A stretch of DNA of 64,000 nucleotides from Plasticicumulans acidivorans (GCF_003182095.1 NZ_QGTJ01000010.1:62001-126000), one strand, 5' to 3'; numbered from the stretch's first letter, positions 41,002 to 53,511 are shown. The notes: a model not told the origin generated them from the letters alone. Made by a program: numbers and translations.

Positions 41002-42072
41002 TCAACCCTGCATCAGCAGGTTGCGCAGGTCGATGATCGCGGCATTGGCGCGCGAGATGTAGGAGGCCATCACCAGCGAGTGGTTGGCGAACAGGCCGAA
41101 GCCGGAGCCGTTGAGGATCATCGGGCTCCAGACGTGATCCTGCGTCGGTTCCAGTTCACGGATGATCTGGCGCAGCGAGACCAGCGCGTTCTTGTTGACC
41201 AGCACATCGCGGAAGTCGACCTCGATGGCCTTGAGGATGTTGATCAGCGCCCAGCAGTAGCCGCGTGCTTCATAGAAGTGATCGTCGATCTCCAGCCAGC
41301 CGGTCTTGACCGTGCGCTCGTCCGGGGTCGGTGTCGACTGGCGGGCGTCCGGATCGCCGGCGAGGCTGGTGTCGACACGGATGTGGCCGACGCTGGCCGA
41401 CAGCCGCTGCGACAGCGAGCCCAGGCGTTTCTCGACGGTGGCCAGATAGTCGCGCAGGTTGTCGGCGCGGGTGTAGAACTGGCCGTCATCGCGGCGCTCG
41501 TCGGAGAGGCGGTTCAGGTAGCGCTGCAGCGCGGCGATACCGTCGCGGTATTCACTCTCCGAGGCGGGTAGGATCCAGGAATTGTTATCGAAGTTGAACT
41601 TCGGCTCAGCGACCTGCAGGTCCGTATCCTCGCGTGACTGGGTCTGCGAGCGGCTGAAGTCGTTGCGCAGCGCGCGGGCGACGTCACGCAGCTCGGTGAG
41701 CACGCCGAATTCCCAGTTCGGCACGTTGTCCATGAACACCCCGGGCGGGAAGCGATCGTTGCTGAGGTAGCCGCCCGGCTTGTCGAGCATCACCTGCGCG
41801 GTGTGGATGACGGTGGCGGTCGTCACATAGCCCGGTACCAGCTTGGCCTGGTCGCCGCCGGCCATCTGCAGGGCGACCTCGCGCACGTCGAACAGGTCCG
41901 GCTTGTTATCCCAGATGAACCACAGCACGCCGACGACGACCAGGTAGGTCGCCAGCAGTACGCCGACGGCATAGAAGATGCCCCTTTCGCGCCAGGTGTG
42001 CGGGTGGTAGGCGTGGATCAGTACGGCCAGCAAGGAACGTGGTTTGCCGTCGTAGGAATCGGTCGCGCTCAT
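41002..42072 (-). CDS. DUF2333 family membrane protein
   Basis: 356 residues with one N-terminal TM helix (about 30-55) after a cytosolic HPHTWRERG segment and a large periplasmic part. WFIWDNKPDLFDV, WILPASESEYRDGIAALQRY and GYCWALINILKAIEVDF are family landmarks. The ATG at 42072 is preferred; a longer frame would start 48 nt upstream. DUF2333 proteins are widespread in gammaproteobacteria with no assigned role. Confidence 0.85.
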   Translation of the reverse strand: MSATDSYDGKPRSLLAVLIHAYHPHTWRERGIFYAVGVLLATYLVVVGVLWFIWDNKPDLFDVREVALQMAGGDQAKLVPGYVTTATVIHTAQVMLDKPGGYLSNDRFPPGVFMDNVPNWEFGVLTELRDVARALRNDFSRSQTQSREDTDLQVAEPKFNFDNNSWILPASESEYRDGIAALQRYLNRLSDERRDDGQFYTRADNLRDYLATVEKRLGSLSQRLSASVGHIRVDTSLAGDPDARQSTPTPDERTVKTGWLEIDDHFYEARGYCWALINILKAIEVDFRDVLVNKNALVSLRQIIRELEPTQDHVWSPMILNGSGFGLFANHSLVMASYISRANAAIIDLRNLLMQG

Positions 42073-42180
42073 GCTTGTTGTCTCCCTGCCCTCGTTTTTC
42101 TTGATATCGCATCCGACCATGCCGACCGCGTCAGGTTTCCGACGGCCGCAAGGCGGCCGAGCTTGCGCCGCAGGCCGGCA

Positions 42181-42219
42181 AAAGAAAAGCCCGGCCGGAC
42201 TGTGTGCCCGGCCGGGCTC
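42181..42219 (-). terminator. Intrinsic terminator of malate synthase
   Basis: An 11-bp stem (42189-42199 with 42209-42219) with a 9-nt loop is followed on the minus strand by CTTTTCTTTT, a classic U-rich tail. It is 21 nt after the glcB stop codon. Confidence 0.88.
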
Positions 42220-42239
42220 ATTGAACAGACGGCGCGGGC

Positions 42240-44408
42240 TCAGCTGCCCTTGAGCTGGCGGCGGCGCTTGTGCAGGTGCGGCTCGGTGTAGCCGTTCGGC
42301 GTTTCGCGGCCGAGGAACACCAGGTCGAGCGCGGCCTGGAAGGCAATGCCGTCATAGGCCGGTGCCATCGGCTGGTACAGCGGGTCGGCGGCGTTCTGGC
42401 GGTCGACGATCAGCGCCATGCGGCGGAAGGTCTCCATCACCCGTTCCCTGTCGACGATGCCGTGGTGCAGCCAGTTGGCGATGTGCTGGCTGGAGATGCG
42501 CAGCGTGGCGCGGTCTTCCATCAGGCCGACGTCGTTGATGTCCGGCACCTTCGAGCAGCCGACGCCCTGATCGATCCAGCGCACGACGTAGCCGAGGATG
42601 CCCTGGGCGTTGTTGTCGAGCTCCTGCTGGATCTCGGCGTCGGACCAGTTCGGCGCGCTCGCCACCGGCGGCGTCAGAATGTCGTCGAGGCTGGCGCGGG
42701 CGCGGCTGGCCAGCTCGGCCTGACGCGCGGCGACGTCGACCTTGTGGTAGTGCATCGCGTGCAGTGTGGCGGCGGTCGGCGACGGCACCCAGGCGGTGTT
42801 GGCGCCGGCCAGCGGGTGGGCGATCTTGGCAGCGACCATCGCCTTCATCTCGTCGGGCATCGCCCACATGCCCTTGCCGATCTGCGCGCGGCCGCGCAGG
42901 CCGCAGGCGAGGCCGATGTCGACGTTCCAGTCCTCGTAGGCCTTGATCCAGGCGGCGTTCTTGATTTCGCCCTTGCGGATCATCGGCCCCATTTCCATCG
43001 AGGTGTGGATCTCGTCGCCGGTGCGGTCGAGGAAGCCGGTGTTGATGAAGATCACCCGCTCCTTGGCGGCGCGGATGCACTCCTTGAGGTTGACGGTGGT
43101 GCGTCGCTCCTCGTCCATGATGCCGATCTTCAGCGTGTTGCGGGCGAGGCCGAAGGCGTCCTCGACGCGGCCGAACAGCTGGGCGGCGAAGGCAACTTCC
43201 TCGGGGCCGTGCATCTTCGGCTTGACGATGTACATGCTGCCGCGGCGCGAATTCTTCAGGCGGTTGAGGTCCTTGATGTCGCGGTAGGAAATCAGCGTGG
43301 TGACCATCGCATCGAGGATGCCTTCCGGGATCTCGGCGGCGTCGGCGCCGAACAGCACGGCCGGGTTGGTCATCAGGTGGCCGACGTTGCGCACCAGCAG
43401 CAGCGCGCGTCCCGGCAGCGTCAGCGTCGAGCCGTCGGCGGCGGTGTAGACGCGGTCCTCGTTGAGCGCGCGCGTCAGCGTCTTGCCGCCCTTGTCGAAC
43501 TCGGCGGTCAGCGAGCCGGCGATCAGGCCGTACCAGTTGGCGTAGACCAGCGCCTTGTCCTCACCGTCGACCGCGGCGACCGAGTCCTCGCAGTCCTGGA
43601 TGGTGGTGACGGCGGATTCGAGCACGACATCCTTGACGCCGGCCGCGCTCTGCTTGCCGACCGGATGATTGCGGTCGATCAGTACCTCGACGTGCAGGCC
43701 GTTGTGCCGCAGCAGCACGGTCTGCAGCGCACCGTCCTTCTCGATGTAGCCGACGAAGGCCGCCGGATCGGCGAGGCCGCAGCTGGAGCCGTCCTTGAGG
43801 CGGGCGAACAGCGTCGCGCCGTCGCGCACGTATTCGACGGCGTCGGCATGCTTGCCGCCGGCGAGCGGCGCGGCTTCGTCGAGGAAGGCGGCGGCGTAGG
43901 CGATGACCTTGTCACCGCGCGCCGGGTTGTAGCCCTTGCCCTTCTCGGCGCCGCCGTCCTCCGGCAGCACGTCGGTGCCGTAGAGCGCGTCGTACAGCGA
44001 GCCCCAGCGGGCGTTGGCGGCGTTGAGCGCATAGCGGGCGTTGTTGACCGGCACCACCAGCTGCGGGCCGGCGATGCTGGCGATTTCCGGGTCGACGTTG
44101 CCGGTCTCGACCTCGAAGTCCGCGCCTTCCGGCAGCAGGTAGCCGATCTCGCGCAGGAAGGCGACGTAGGCGGCGTGATCGTGGGCCTGGCCGCGGCGGG
44201 CCAGGTGCCAGGCGTCGATCTGGGCCTGGATCGCGTCGCGCTTGGCCAGCAGCTCGCGATTGCGCGGGGCGAGGTCGGTGACGATCGCTTCCAGCGCGGA
44301 CCAGAAGGCACCGGCGTCGAGTCCGGTACCGGGTACCAGCGTGTCCTGCACCAGGTCGTACAGGGGCTTGGCGATCTGCAGTCCGCCAACGGCAACGCGC
44401 TCAGTCAT
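42240..44408 (-). CDS. glcB: Malate synthase G
   Basis: Condenses glyoxylate and acetyl-CoA to malate (glyoxylate cycle or glycolate use). 722 residues, the usual size. The conserved catalytic region is [18 protein letters not shown], with [20 protein letters not shown] before it and [18 protein letters not shown] near the C-terminus. The isocitrate lyase partner is not in the window. The gene is monocistronic: a strong terminator follows, and an unrelated gene with its own terminator lies upstream. Confidence 0.97.
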   Translation of the reverse strand: MTERVAVGGLQIAKPLYDLVQDTLVPGTGLDAGAFWSALEAIVTDLAPRNRELLAKRDAIQAQIDAWHLARRGQAHDHAAYVAFLREIGYLLPEGADFEVETGNVDPEIASIAGPQLVVPVNNARYALNAANARWGSLYDALYGTDVLPEDGGAEKGKGYNPARGDKVIAYAAAFLDEAAPLAGGKHADAVEYVRDGATLFARLKDGSSCGLADPAAFVGYIEKDGALQTVLLRHNGLHVEVLIDRNHPVGKQSAAGVKDVVLESAVTTIQDCEDSVAAVDGEDKALVYANWYGLIAGSLTAEFDKGGKTLTRALNEDRVYTAADGSTLTLPGRALLLVRNVGHLMTNPAVLFGADAAEIPEGILDAMVTTLISYRDIKDLNRLKNSRRGSMYIVKPKMHGPEEVAFAAQLFGRVEDAFGLARNTLKIGIMDEERRTTVNLKECIRAAKERVIFINTGFLDRTGDEIHTSMEMGPMIRKGEIKNAAWIKAYEDWNVDIGLACGLRGRAQIGKGMWAMPDEMKAMVAAKIAHPLAGANTAWVPSPTAATLHAMHYHKVDVAARQAELASRARASLDDILTPPVASAPNWSDAEIQQELDNNAQGILGYVVRWIDQGVGCSKVPDINDVGLMEDRATLRISSQHIANWLHHGIVDRERVMETFRRMALIVDRQNAADPLYQPMAPAYDGIAFQAALDLVFLGRETPNGYTEPHLHKRRRQLKGS

Positions 44409-44616
44409 CTAGCTGTCTCCACGAAGTGATCGATGCCCCGCGGCCGGCGTCGGCGTGCCGGCTCCGGGCCGCGGGCAGGGGGGCTGTATTTTCACCTCTG
44501 AGAATCCGTTGCGCAATGCACAACGCCGTCGTCGTGCCGCCGCCGCATGACCGCTAATCAGTCACTTGCATGGCTTTTCTCATCGTGGCAAGACGGCCGC
44601 GGGCAGCGAAAACGCA

Positions 44617-44646
44617 ACGGGCCGGAGTCTTGCGACTCCGGCCCGT
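44617..44646 (-). terminator. Terminator hairpin of malic enzyme
   Basis: A perfect 13-bp stem (44617-44629 with 44634-44646) with a TTGC tetraloop lies 24 nt after the malic enzyme stop. A GTTTTC stretch follows on the minus strand. One of the strongest hairpins in the window. Confidence 0.85.
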
Positions 44647-44670
44647 CAAGGGCGGGGTGACGCGCCGGTC

Positions 44671-46962
<2,292 letters not shown>

Positions 46963-47045
46963 CGCGAAAACGTTCCTCCGGGGGCGTGCCGCACCGCGGG
47001 GCGCGGCCGAGATGCTTATCAGTGTGGTAGATAGGTGGGGGCTGC

Positions 47046-47447
47046 TCAGTCGTCCAGACCGACCGAGGGCAGCACGCGCGGGCGGCGTCCCTGATCGAGG
47101 GCGACGAAGGTGAAGGTCGCCTGCGTCACGCGCACACGGTCGTCGCCGTCGCGCGAGCGGCGCCAGGCTTCGACCGCGATCGTCATCGAGGTGCGGCCGG
47201 TCTTGGTGACGTTGGCGTAGAGGCTGACCTCGTCGCCGACATACACCGGGCTGTGGAAGATGATCTGGTCGACCGCCACGGTGACGCAGCGGCCGCGGGC
47301 CCGGCGCGCCGCGACATTGCCGGCGGCGAGATCCATCTGTGCCATCAGCCAGCCGCCGAAGATGTCGCCGGCCGGGTTGGCGTCGGCCGGCATGGCGATG
47401 GTGCGGATCGCCGGCTCGCCGGCCGGCGGGGTGGTGGAATCGGTCAT
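47046..47447 (-). CDS. Acyl-CoA thioesterase (YciA-like hotdog)
   Basis: 133 residues of the hotdog fold. The catalytic Asp-containing GDIFGGWLMAQMDLAAG and the strand VAVDQIIFHSPVYVGDEVSLY are diagnostic of YciA/BACH thioesterases, which hydrolyse acyl-CoA to free acid. It lies 83 nt upstream of maeB on the same strand and may share its transcript. Acyl chain preference is unknown. Confidence 0.92.
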   Translation of the reverse strand: MTDSTTPPAGEPAIRTIAMPADANPAGDIFGGWLMAQMDLAAGNVAARRARGRCVTVAVDQIIFHSPVYVGDEVSLYANVTKTGRTSMTIAVEAWRRSRDGDDRVRVTQATFTFVALDQGRRPRVLPSVGLDD

Positions 47448-47713
47448 GGTCCAGTTCTCCGATGGCAGCGTCAGACAAGGGCGACGCTGCGGTGAAAGCT
47501 TCGGCAGGGTACGCCCGCAGCGCTCGCCGTGCGCGCGGATGCCGGCGCGGACGAGAGTAAGCCGAGGTGATGCGTTTTCATAATGATTGATAATGTTATG
47601 CGTATTTCGCGCGATACGGTATCAAAGCTGGTCCGGAGCGCAGGAAGAGCGGGATACGATGCAGGCAGTCATTTCTTTCCGCCATGCAGCATGTTCCACA
47701 AGCGACCCGATCG

Positions 47714-49441
47714 ATGAATCTCAAGCCGCGTTTCCTGCTGCTCACCGCTCTGCTGTTCGTGCTGGCCGCCGCTGCTGCCTGGCTCGCTGCGCGGGAACTG
47801 GCTGAAGGCATCGTCGAACAGTGGGCGGTGCGCTACGCCGAAAAGCAGATGCTCTACGACAAGGAGCGCACGCTGCAGCCGATCCTGCGCGAGATCGCGC
47901 TGGCGCGGCAGTTCGCCAGCTCGCCGCTGCTGCGCAAATGGGCACAGCATCCCGAGGACGCGTCGCTGGCCGAGGCCGCGCTCGAAGAGATGGAGCGTTA
48001 CCGCGAGCTGTTCTCCGACCGCTGCTATTTCGTCGCGCTCAAGGCCAACGGCCACTACTACTACAATGATGCCGACAACCGCTTCGCCGGCCGCCAGCTG
48101 CGCTACACGCTCGATCCGGCCAAGCCCGCCGACCGCTGGTTTTATGACATCGTCGGCCAGCAGCGCGCGCTGCACCTCAACGTCAACCCCGACGTCGAAC
48201 TCGGCGTCACCAAGCTGTGGATCGACGTGCTGATGCGCGATGGCAAGCGCGTGCTCGGGGTCGTCGGTACCGGCTTCGAGCTGCAGCGCTTCGTGCGCGA
48301 GCTGCTGATGCAGACGCAGCCGGGCATGAGCAGCCTGTTCGTCGACCATGAAGGCGCGATCCAGGCGTATCGCGATCTGTCGCTGGTGGACTTCGCTTCG
48401 ATCACCAAGCAGGCGAGCGAGCACAGCTCCGTCGATCGGCTGTTCGACCGCGCCGAGGACAGCCGCTCGGTGCGCGAACTGATGCGCGAGCTGGAGACCG
48501 CCAACAGTGCCAGCGTCGGCAGCCGTTTCGTCGAGCTCAAGGGCCGCCCGTATCTGGCCGGTGTGGTCTGGCTGTCGGAGATCGGCTGGTTCGAGATCAC
48601 GCTGTTCGATCTCGATACCCTGCTGCCGCTCGATCGCTTCACCGGCCTGCTGGTGGTCTACGGCGCCTCGCTGCTGATGGCGCTGCTGGTGTTCAACGCC
48701 GTGCTCGGCCGCCTGGTGCTGCGGCCGCTGGCCGCGCTCGACCGGGCGATGGACGAGGTGCAGCGCGAGCGCAGTGCGCCGCACCATCTGCCGGACAACG
48801 CTCCCGGCGAGATCGGCCGTCTGATCACCCATTTCCGCAACATGGTCCAGGCTCTGTTCGACTCGCGCAGCGAGCTCGAACACAAGGTCACCGAGCGCAC
48901 CGAGGCGCTGGAGCGGCTGACGCAGACCGACGCGCTGACCGGGCTGCTCAACCGTCGTGGCATGGCCGAGCGCCTTGCGGCCGAAGTCGCGCGCAGCAAC
49001 CGCAACGGCCGTCGTTTCGGCATTCTCTGGCTCGACGTCGATCACTTCAAAGAGGTCAACGATTGCTACGGTCATGCCCAGGGCGACGCTGCGTTGACCT
49101 GCATCGCCGGCCTGATCCGCTCGGTGGTCCGCCCCTATGATGCGGCGGCGCGCTGGGGTGGCGACGAATTCCTGGTGCTGGTGCAGGACTGCGATCGCAC
49201 GCTGCTCGACGATCTCGGTGAACGGCTGCGCAGCGCGGTCGAGCACTGCCAGGGCGGCGATCACTGCGCGCAGGACATGCTGCTCACCGTCAGCGTCGGC
49301 GGGCATCTGGCCGCCGCGACAGAAGGGCTCGATCCGGCCCTGCAGCGAGCCGACCAGGCGCTCTATGCCGCCAAGGCCGACGGCCGTAACGTCTACCGCT
49401 GTCTCGACGGCGAAGGAAATACCCATGCGCAATCGGGCTGA
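47714..49441 (+). CDS. Membrane diguanylate cyclase with periplasmic sensor
   Basis: Makes c-di-GMP from two GTP. Of 575 residues, 7-25 are TM1, about 30-310 a periplasmic Cache-like sensor (YFVALKANGHYYYND and DRWFYDIVGQQ), and about 312-337 TM2 followed by a HAMP-like linker. The GGDEF domain has DALTGLLNRRGM and RWGGDEF (482-486). The product-inhibition site RxxD is present at R473-D476, five residues before GGDEF, so feedback control is likely. An upstream in-frame ATG (47684) is possible. It overlaps the next gene by 17 nt. Confidence 0.9.
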   Translation: MNLKPRFLLLTALLFVLAAAAAWLAARELAEGIVEQWAVRYAEKQMLYDKERTLQPILREIALARQFASSPLLRKWAQHPEDASLAEAALEEMERYRELFSDRCYFVALKANGHYYYNDADNRFAGRQLRYTLDPAKPADRWFYDIVGQQRALHLNVNPDVELGVTKLWIDVLMRDGKRVLGVVGTGFELQRFVRELLMQTQPGMSSLFVDHEGAIQAYRDLSLVDFASITKQASEHSSVDRLFDRAEDSRSVRELMRELETANSASVGSRFVELKGRPYLAGVVWLSEIGWFEITLFDLDTLLPLDRFTGLLVVYGASLLMALLVFNAVLGRLVLRPLAALDRAMDEVQRERSAPHHLPDNAPGEIGRLITHFRNMVQALFDSRSELEHKVTERTEALERLTQTDALTGLLNRRGMAERLAAEVARSNRNGRRFGILWLDVDHFKEVNDCYGHAQGDAALTCIAGLIRSVVRPYDAAARWGGDEFLVLVQDCDRTLLDDLGERLRSAVEHCQGGDHCAQDMLLTVSVGGHLAAATEGLDPALQRADQALYAAKADGRNVYRCLDGEGNTHAQSG

Positions 49442-50090
49442 ACGGCGGCTCGCCGCGGTGCTGGCGCTGTTTCTCGGTGGCTGGAGTGTGCCGGTGCAGG
49501 CCGCCCACGAGATTCGCGTGCTCGCTTTGTTTTCCGGCAAGGCCCTGCTGCAGATCGACGGTCAGCGGCGGTTGCTTGCCGACGGTGCCACCAGCCCGGA
49601 AGGCGTGCATCTGCTCAGCGCCAGCTCACGCGGTGCCGAGGTCGAGGTCGATGGCAATGTGCGCACGCTGGCGCTCGGGGCCAGCGGCCTGCTCGGCTCG
49701 GAGCCGGCCGAGCACCGGGAATTTCGCGTGCGCCGCGCGGCCAACGGCACCTATGTCGCTCCCTGCCTGATCAACGGAGCCGCGTTGCGCTGCATGTTCG
49801 ACACGGGCGCTACGCAGGTGTCGATCAGCGGCGATACCGCTCGCGCGCTCGGCATTCCCTATCGCAGCATCGGCCGCCCTGCGCGGGTGATGACGGCCAG
49901 CGGCGTCAGTTCCGCCTGGGCCCTGACCCTGGAGTCCGTGCAATTCGGCGAACTGCGCCTGAGCAGTGTCGACGCCCTGGTCATCGACGGCCGCCATCCG
50001 GCCCAGCCGCTGCTCGGTTCGAGTTTCATCAACCGCCTGCACCTGCGCACGGAAGGGGAAGTGCTGATTCTGCAGCAGGGCGAGCCGTGA
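49425..50090 (+). CDS. Retropepsin-like periplasmic aspartyl protease
   Basis: 221 residues with a signal peptide ending VQAAHE. The C-terminal half is a single retropepsin lobe of the TIGR02281 type, with the catalytic CMFDTGATQVSISG (D126-T-G) and LLGSSFINRLHL near the end. It should act as a dimer in the periplasm or inner membrane; the substrate is unknown. The start lies inside the cyclase gene, 12 nt after a GAAGGA ribosome site, so the two are coupled. Confidence 0.88.
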   Translation: MRNRAERRLAAVLALFLGGWSVPVQAAHEIRVLALFSGKALLQIDGQRRLLADGATSPEGVHLLSASSRGAEVEVDGNVRTLALGASGLLGSEPAEHREFRVRRAANGTYVAPCLINGAALRCMFDTGATQVSISGDTARALGIPYRSIGRPARVMTASGVSSAWALTLESVQFGELRLSSVDALVIDGRHPAQPLLGSSFINRLHLRTEGEVLILQQGEP

Positions 50091-50331
50091 GCGGCGTGAC
50101 CCGGCCTGGCCCGTTGCGGCTGGCTGCGTGCGCATCTGCGGGTAAAAAACCGGGGCTATCGTGGCGGGCGCCGGCTCGCCGCGAGGTCCGGCGCTGCGGG
50201 CAGCGCTGTTATGCGGTCGCTGCGTCCCGCAGACGCTTGCCGTCAGGGCCGGGTCGGTGTTTTCGCTGTGCAATCCGCTGATGTGCGTGGACGTGTTGAA
50301 ACGCGCCGCTGCACCTTAAACCACTTCGATC

Positions 50332-50769
50332 ATGGACGAACTTATGAACACCTATCTGCTGACCGGCGCGGGCGCGAGTGCGCTCGCTGCCCTGCTGCAT
50401 ATCGGCTGCGTCGCCTTCGGCGCGCCGTGGTATCGCTTTTTCGGCGCGGGCGACCGCATGGTCGCGCTGGCGCAGGCGGGGAGTGTGATTCCGAGCGTGG
50501 TGACGCTGGGGATTACCGCGGTTCTGCTGCTGTGGTCGGCCTATGCTTTTGCCGGCGCGGGCATCCTGTTCGCACTGCCGCTCGAACGTTTCGCGCTGTG
50601 CGCCATCAGCGCCGTCTACTGCCTGCGCGGTCTGGCCGGGATGGTGTTCGCGATCACCGCCCCCGGCGAACGCAGTGTCGCCTTCTGGGGCTGGAGCTCT
50701 GCGATCTGCCTCGGCATCGGCGTCGTCCATGTGGTGGGGCTGAGCCAGGTCTGGCCACAGTTGTCATGA
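50332..50769 (+). CDS. Hypothetical four-helix membrane protein
   Basis: 145 residues with four TM segments (about 8-28, 47-72, 76-96 and 113-138) and few charged residues between them. A short motif FGAPWYRFFGAGDRM follows helix 1. No family is recognised with confidence. The second Met (50344) is an alternative start. The 241-nt region upstream contains no other gene. Function is unknown. Confidence 0.7.
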   Translation: MDELMNTYLLTGAGASALAALLHIGCVAFGAPWYRFFGAGDRMVALAQAGSVIPSVVTLGITAVLLLWSAYAFAGAGILFALPLERFALCAISAVYCLRGLAGMVFAITAPGERSVAFWGWSSAICLGIGVVHVVGLSQVWPQLS

Positions 50770-50935
50770 GCGGCCCGCTGCCCGGCCGTGCCTGCCGGCA
50801 CCGATAAAGCGCTTCCAGCACGAGCCACGGCGGCATTACCTTCGATGCCGTGAACCGCCGGCAGCGGACGGCTCACGGCACAGTGTCCGGGGTGGCACCG
50901 ATCATTACCGACGCGCCGCACGATGGAGGTGGGCA

Positions 50936-51253
50936 ATGTCCGACGAGCTGTCGAGCGCGGCGCGCGCGCTGCTGAAGTCCGAGCCGACGCTGGCGCAGCT
51001 GATCGACTTCGTGCACACCTACGATCCCACCGCGCAGCTGCGCGCGAGCTGGGGCGAGCGTTTCGAACCGCGTCGTGACTACCTGCTCGGCCGGGTGCAG
51101 GACATGTTGTTCCTGGGCAAGGAATTCCCCGGAAACCACGCCGAGATCGTGCTGTGCATGGCGTACTGCGTGACCACGGCCCCGTATCTCGGCGTTGCTC
51201 CGGCCCAGGTGCAGCGCTACCTCAGCAGTCTGCTGCGCGAACTGGCGACCTGA
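50936..51253 (+). CDS. Hypothetical soluble protein (105 aa)
   Basis: A small helical protein with a good GGAGGTGGGC ribosome site 4 nt before the ATG. Features include PTLAQLIDFVHTYDP and RRDYLLGRVQDMLFLG; the C-terminus is ...RYLSSLLRELAT. No domain is recognised. It ends in a hairpin that also contains the nadC stop (convergent). Confidence 0.65.
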   Translation: MSDELSSAARALLKSEPTLAQLIDFVHTYDPTAQLRASWGERFEPRRDYLLGRVQDMLFLGKEFPGNHAEIVLCMAYCVTTAPYLGVAPAQVQRYLSSLLRELAT

Positions 51254-51271
51254 GGCGGCGCACGCCTCAGG
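51249..51271. terminator. Shared convergent hairpin containing both stop codons
   Basis: Eight-bp arms (51249-51256 and 51264-51271) with a 7-nt loop. The TGA of the 105-aa gene lies in the left arm and the TGA of nadC (complement 51267-51269) in the right arm. A U-run is lacking on both strands. Confidence 0.5.
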
Positions 51272-52091
51272 CGAAGCGCATCGACAGGTCGATGGCGCTG
51301 ATGTCCTTGGTGATGTGGCCGACCGAGATGTAGTCGACGCCGGTTTCGGCGATCGCGCGCAGGGTGTTCAGGTTGACGTTGCCCGAGGCTTCCAGCGGGA
51401 TGCGGCCGTCGGTGCGGATGACGGCTTCGCGCATCAGTTCGAGGCTGAAGTTGTCGAGCATGATGATGCTCGGCGCGCAGGCCAGGGCTTCGGCCAGTTC
51501 GTCCAGCGTTTCGACCTCGACTTCGATCTTGACCTGCGGGTGCAGCCGCTTGGCGAGGCCGACGGCGTTGCTGATGCTGCCGGCGGCGATGATGTGGTTT
51601 TCCTTGATCAGAATCGCGTCATACAGGCCGATGCGGTGATTGTGTCCGCCGCCGCAGCGCACCGCGTATTTCTGCGCCAGCCGGAAACCGGGGAGCGTCT
51701 TGCGGGTATCCAGCAGCCGGGCGCGGGTGCCCTGCAGTTTTTCGACGAACTGCGCCGTCGTCGTCGCGGTGGCGGACAAAGTCTGCAGAAAGTTGAGCGC
51801 CGTGCGCTCGCCGGTGAGGATGGCGCGGGCGTGGCCGTGCAGCTGGCACAGCAGCGTGCCGGCGGCGACGTGCTCGCCATCGGCGACCTGCCAGCTGACC
51901 TCGGTAGCCGGATCGACCTGGCGGAACACCTCATCGAACCATTCCCGGCCGCAGATCACCGCCGGCTCGCGGGTGATGACGCTGGCATTCGCCATGTTCG
52001 CCGCCGGAATCAGCTCCCCGGTCAGGTCACCGCCGCCGACGTCTTCTGCCAAAGCACGCGCAACGTCTTCCGCGATGCTGTTCTGATGCAT
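51267..52091 (-). CDS. nadC: Nicotinate-nucleotide pyrophosphorylase (carboxylating)
   Basis: Converts quinolinate and PRPP to nicotinate mononucleotide in NAD biosynthesis. 274 residues. [36 protein letters not shown] and [21 protein letters not shown] are the NadC signature blocks; the C-terminal [18 protein letters not shown] is typical. The ATG at 52091 matches the family start. It follows the HAD gene by 11 nt, probably in one unit. Confidence 0.97.
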   Translation of the reverse strand: MHQNSIAEDVARALAEDVGGGDLTGELIPAANMANASVITREPAVICGREWFDEVFRQVDPATEVSWQVADGEHVAAGTLLCQLHGHARAILTGERTALNFLQTLSATATTTAQFVEKLQGTRARLLDTRKTLPGFRLAQKYAVRCGGGHNHRIGLYDAILIKENHIIAAGSISNAVGLAKRLHPQVKIEVEVETLDELAEALACAPSIIMLDNFSLELMREAVIRTDGRIPLEASGNVNLNTLRAIAETGVDYISVGHITKDISAIDLSMRFA

Positions 52092-52102
52092 AACTTCATG
52101 CC

Positions 52103-52738
52103 TCACACTTGCTCGAATGGGGGGACGATCGCGAGGATTTCCTCCAGGCTGCCGACGCACAAGTCCGCGTGCTCGGGCCAGAGAAAGGCTCGCTGTGGAT
52201 CGACGAGTATGGTCAACGCGCCGGCGGCGCGGCCGCACAGCAAGTCATGCAGGTAGTCGCCGACCATCACCGCGTTGTCGCCGACCGCCTGCCAGTGCTC
52301 CAGCAGCTTGAGCAGGCCGCCAGGGTGTGGCTTGGGCTCGGCGCTCCAGCGGTCGACGATGCTATCGGCCGGGAAATAATCGGCAAGCCCCAAACGCGCC
52401 AGCACCAGCAGCGCGACTTCCCGCGTGTTGCGGGTGAGCAGGCCGATGCGGCGGTTCTGCCGGTGCAGCTGTTCGAGCAGGTGCGCCGCGCCCGGCGCGA
52501 TGCGCGCCAGCGACACATATTTGTGTTCGAGCTCGTCGAGCCGGCGGCGCAGCTCGTCGCCCCGGGCGCCGGGCTGCTGCGTGACGTACTCGATGATGTC
52601 CATTTGCGGCGGCACGCCGAGCAGCGTGCGCATTTCGCCGAAGTCGTGGACGGCCACCGTCAGCGTGCCGTCGAGATCGAACACCCAGCACTGGCGTGCA
52701 TGAAGCGGGCGGGAATCGGAAGCTGCGGCAAGCGCCAT
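52103..52738 (-). CDS. HAD-superfamily phosphatase
   Basis: 211 residues. Motif I is [16 protein letters not shown] (D21, D23), motif II LLTRNT, motif III Lys in KPHPGG and motif [15 protein letters not shown]. The alpha-helical cap is small, as in phosphoglycolate-phosphatase-like enzymes. The substrate is unknown. Located upstream of nadC with 11 nt between, so a link to nucleotide metabolism is possible. Confidence 0.85.
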   Translation of the reverse strand: MALAAASDSRPLHARQCWVFDLDGTLTVAVHDFGEMRTLLGVPPQMDIIEYVTQQPGARGDELRRRLDELEHKYVSLARIAPGAAHLLEQLHRQNRRIGLLTRNTREVALLVLARLGLADYFPADSIVDRWSAEPKPHPGGLLKLLEHWQAVGDNAVMVGDYLHDLLCGRAAGALTILVDPQRAFLWPEHADLCVGSLEEILAIVPPFEQV

Positions 52739-52944
52739 GAATCCTGCTCCTTGGCTGTCGGTTCGCTCGGGCGGGACGGTCGGGGCCGGTGTGGCGCGCC
52801 GGGATCGTTCCGTGGTCTGCCGAGTATCTCAGTCCGCGGCAGTTGCGGCACGGCAGATCGGTCAGAATCGGCCCGGCACGCACCGACGATGGGGCCGGCG
52901 GAGCGCCGGCATGACACGAACGCACGCAAACGGGATACCCACGC

Positions 52945-53478
52945 ATGTCACTGGAAGCATTGATCAGGCCCGAAACCAGCGCCGACATCGAGGCGATCGG
53001 CGAGCTGACGCGAGAGGCCTTTGCGACCCTCGCCATCAGCCAGCACACCGAGCCGTTCATCGTCGCCGCGCTGCGCGCCGCCGGTGCGCTGACGGTGTCG
53101 CTGGTCGCCGAGCTCGACGGGCGCCTCGTCGGCCATATCGCGTTTTCGCCGGTGAGCCTGGCGGATGGTTGCGCCGGCTGGTACGGCCTCGGGCCGCTGT
53201 CGGTGCGGCCGGCGTACCAGCGTCAGGGGATCGGCAGCGCCCTGGTCCGGCAGGGACTGGCGCAGCTGCAGGCGCTGGCGGGCAAAGGCTGTTGCCTGGT
53301 CGGGCATCCGCACTATTACCGGCGTCTGGGCTTTGTGAATCCGCCGGGGCTGACGCTCCCCGGCGTGCCGCCGGAGGTGTTCATGGCGCTGTCATTCGAT
53401 GGCCACTGGCCGCAGGGTACGGTCGCTTTCCATGAAGGTTTTCTGGCGACCGGCCCGCAGGCGGCTCCACGGGGCTGA
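52945..53478 (+). CDS. GNAT family N-acetyltransferase
   Basis: 177 residues resembling the YhbS/MSMEG-type GNATs. GPLSVRPAYQRQGIGSALVRQ is the acetyl-CoA loop and CCLVGHPHYYRRLGF the following conserved block. The cytosolic target is unknown. Its upstream 206-nt region is shared with the divergent HAD gene. Confidence 0.88.
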   Translation: MSLEALIRPETSADIEAIGELTREAFATLAISQHTEPFIVAALRAAGALTVSLVAELDGRLVGHIAFSPVSLADGCAGWYGLGPLSVRPAYQRQGIGSALVRQGLAQLQALAGKGCCLVGHPHYYRRLGFVNPPGLTLPGVPPEVFMALSFDGHWPQGTVAFHEGFLATGPQAAPRG

Positions 53479-53511
53479 AGGCAGACGGCAGGTTCGGGGT
53501 GGGGGCAGGTG

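Noticed and set aside
42270..44429. 700-residue plus-strand frame opposite malate synthase
   Set aside because: Antisense shadow of glcB; low-complexity Val/Asp/Arg/Gly content and no motif.
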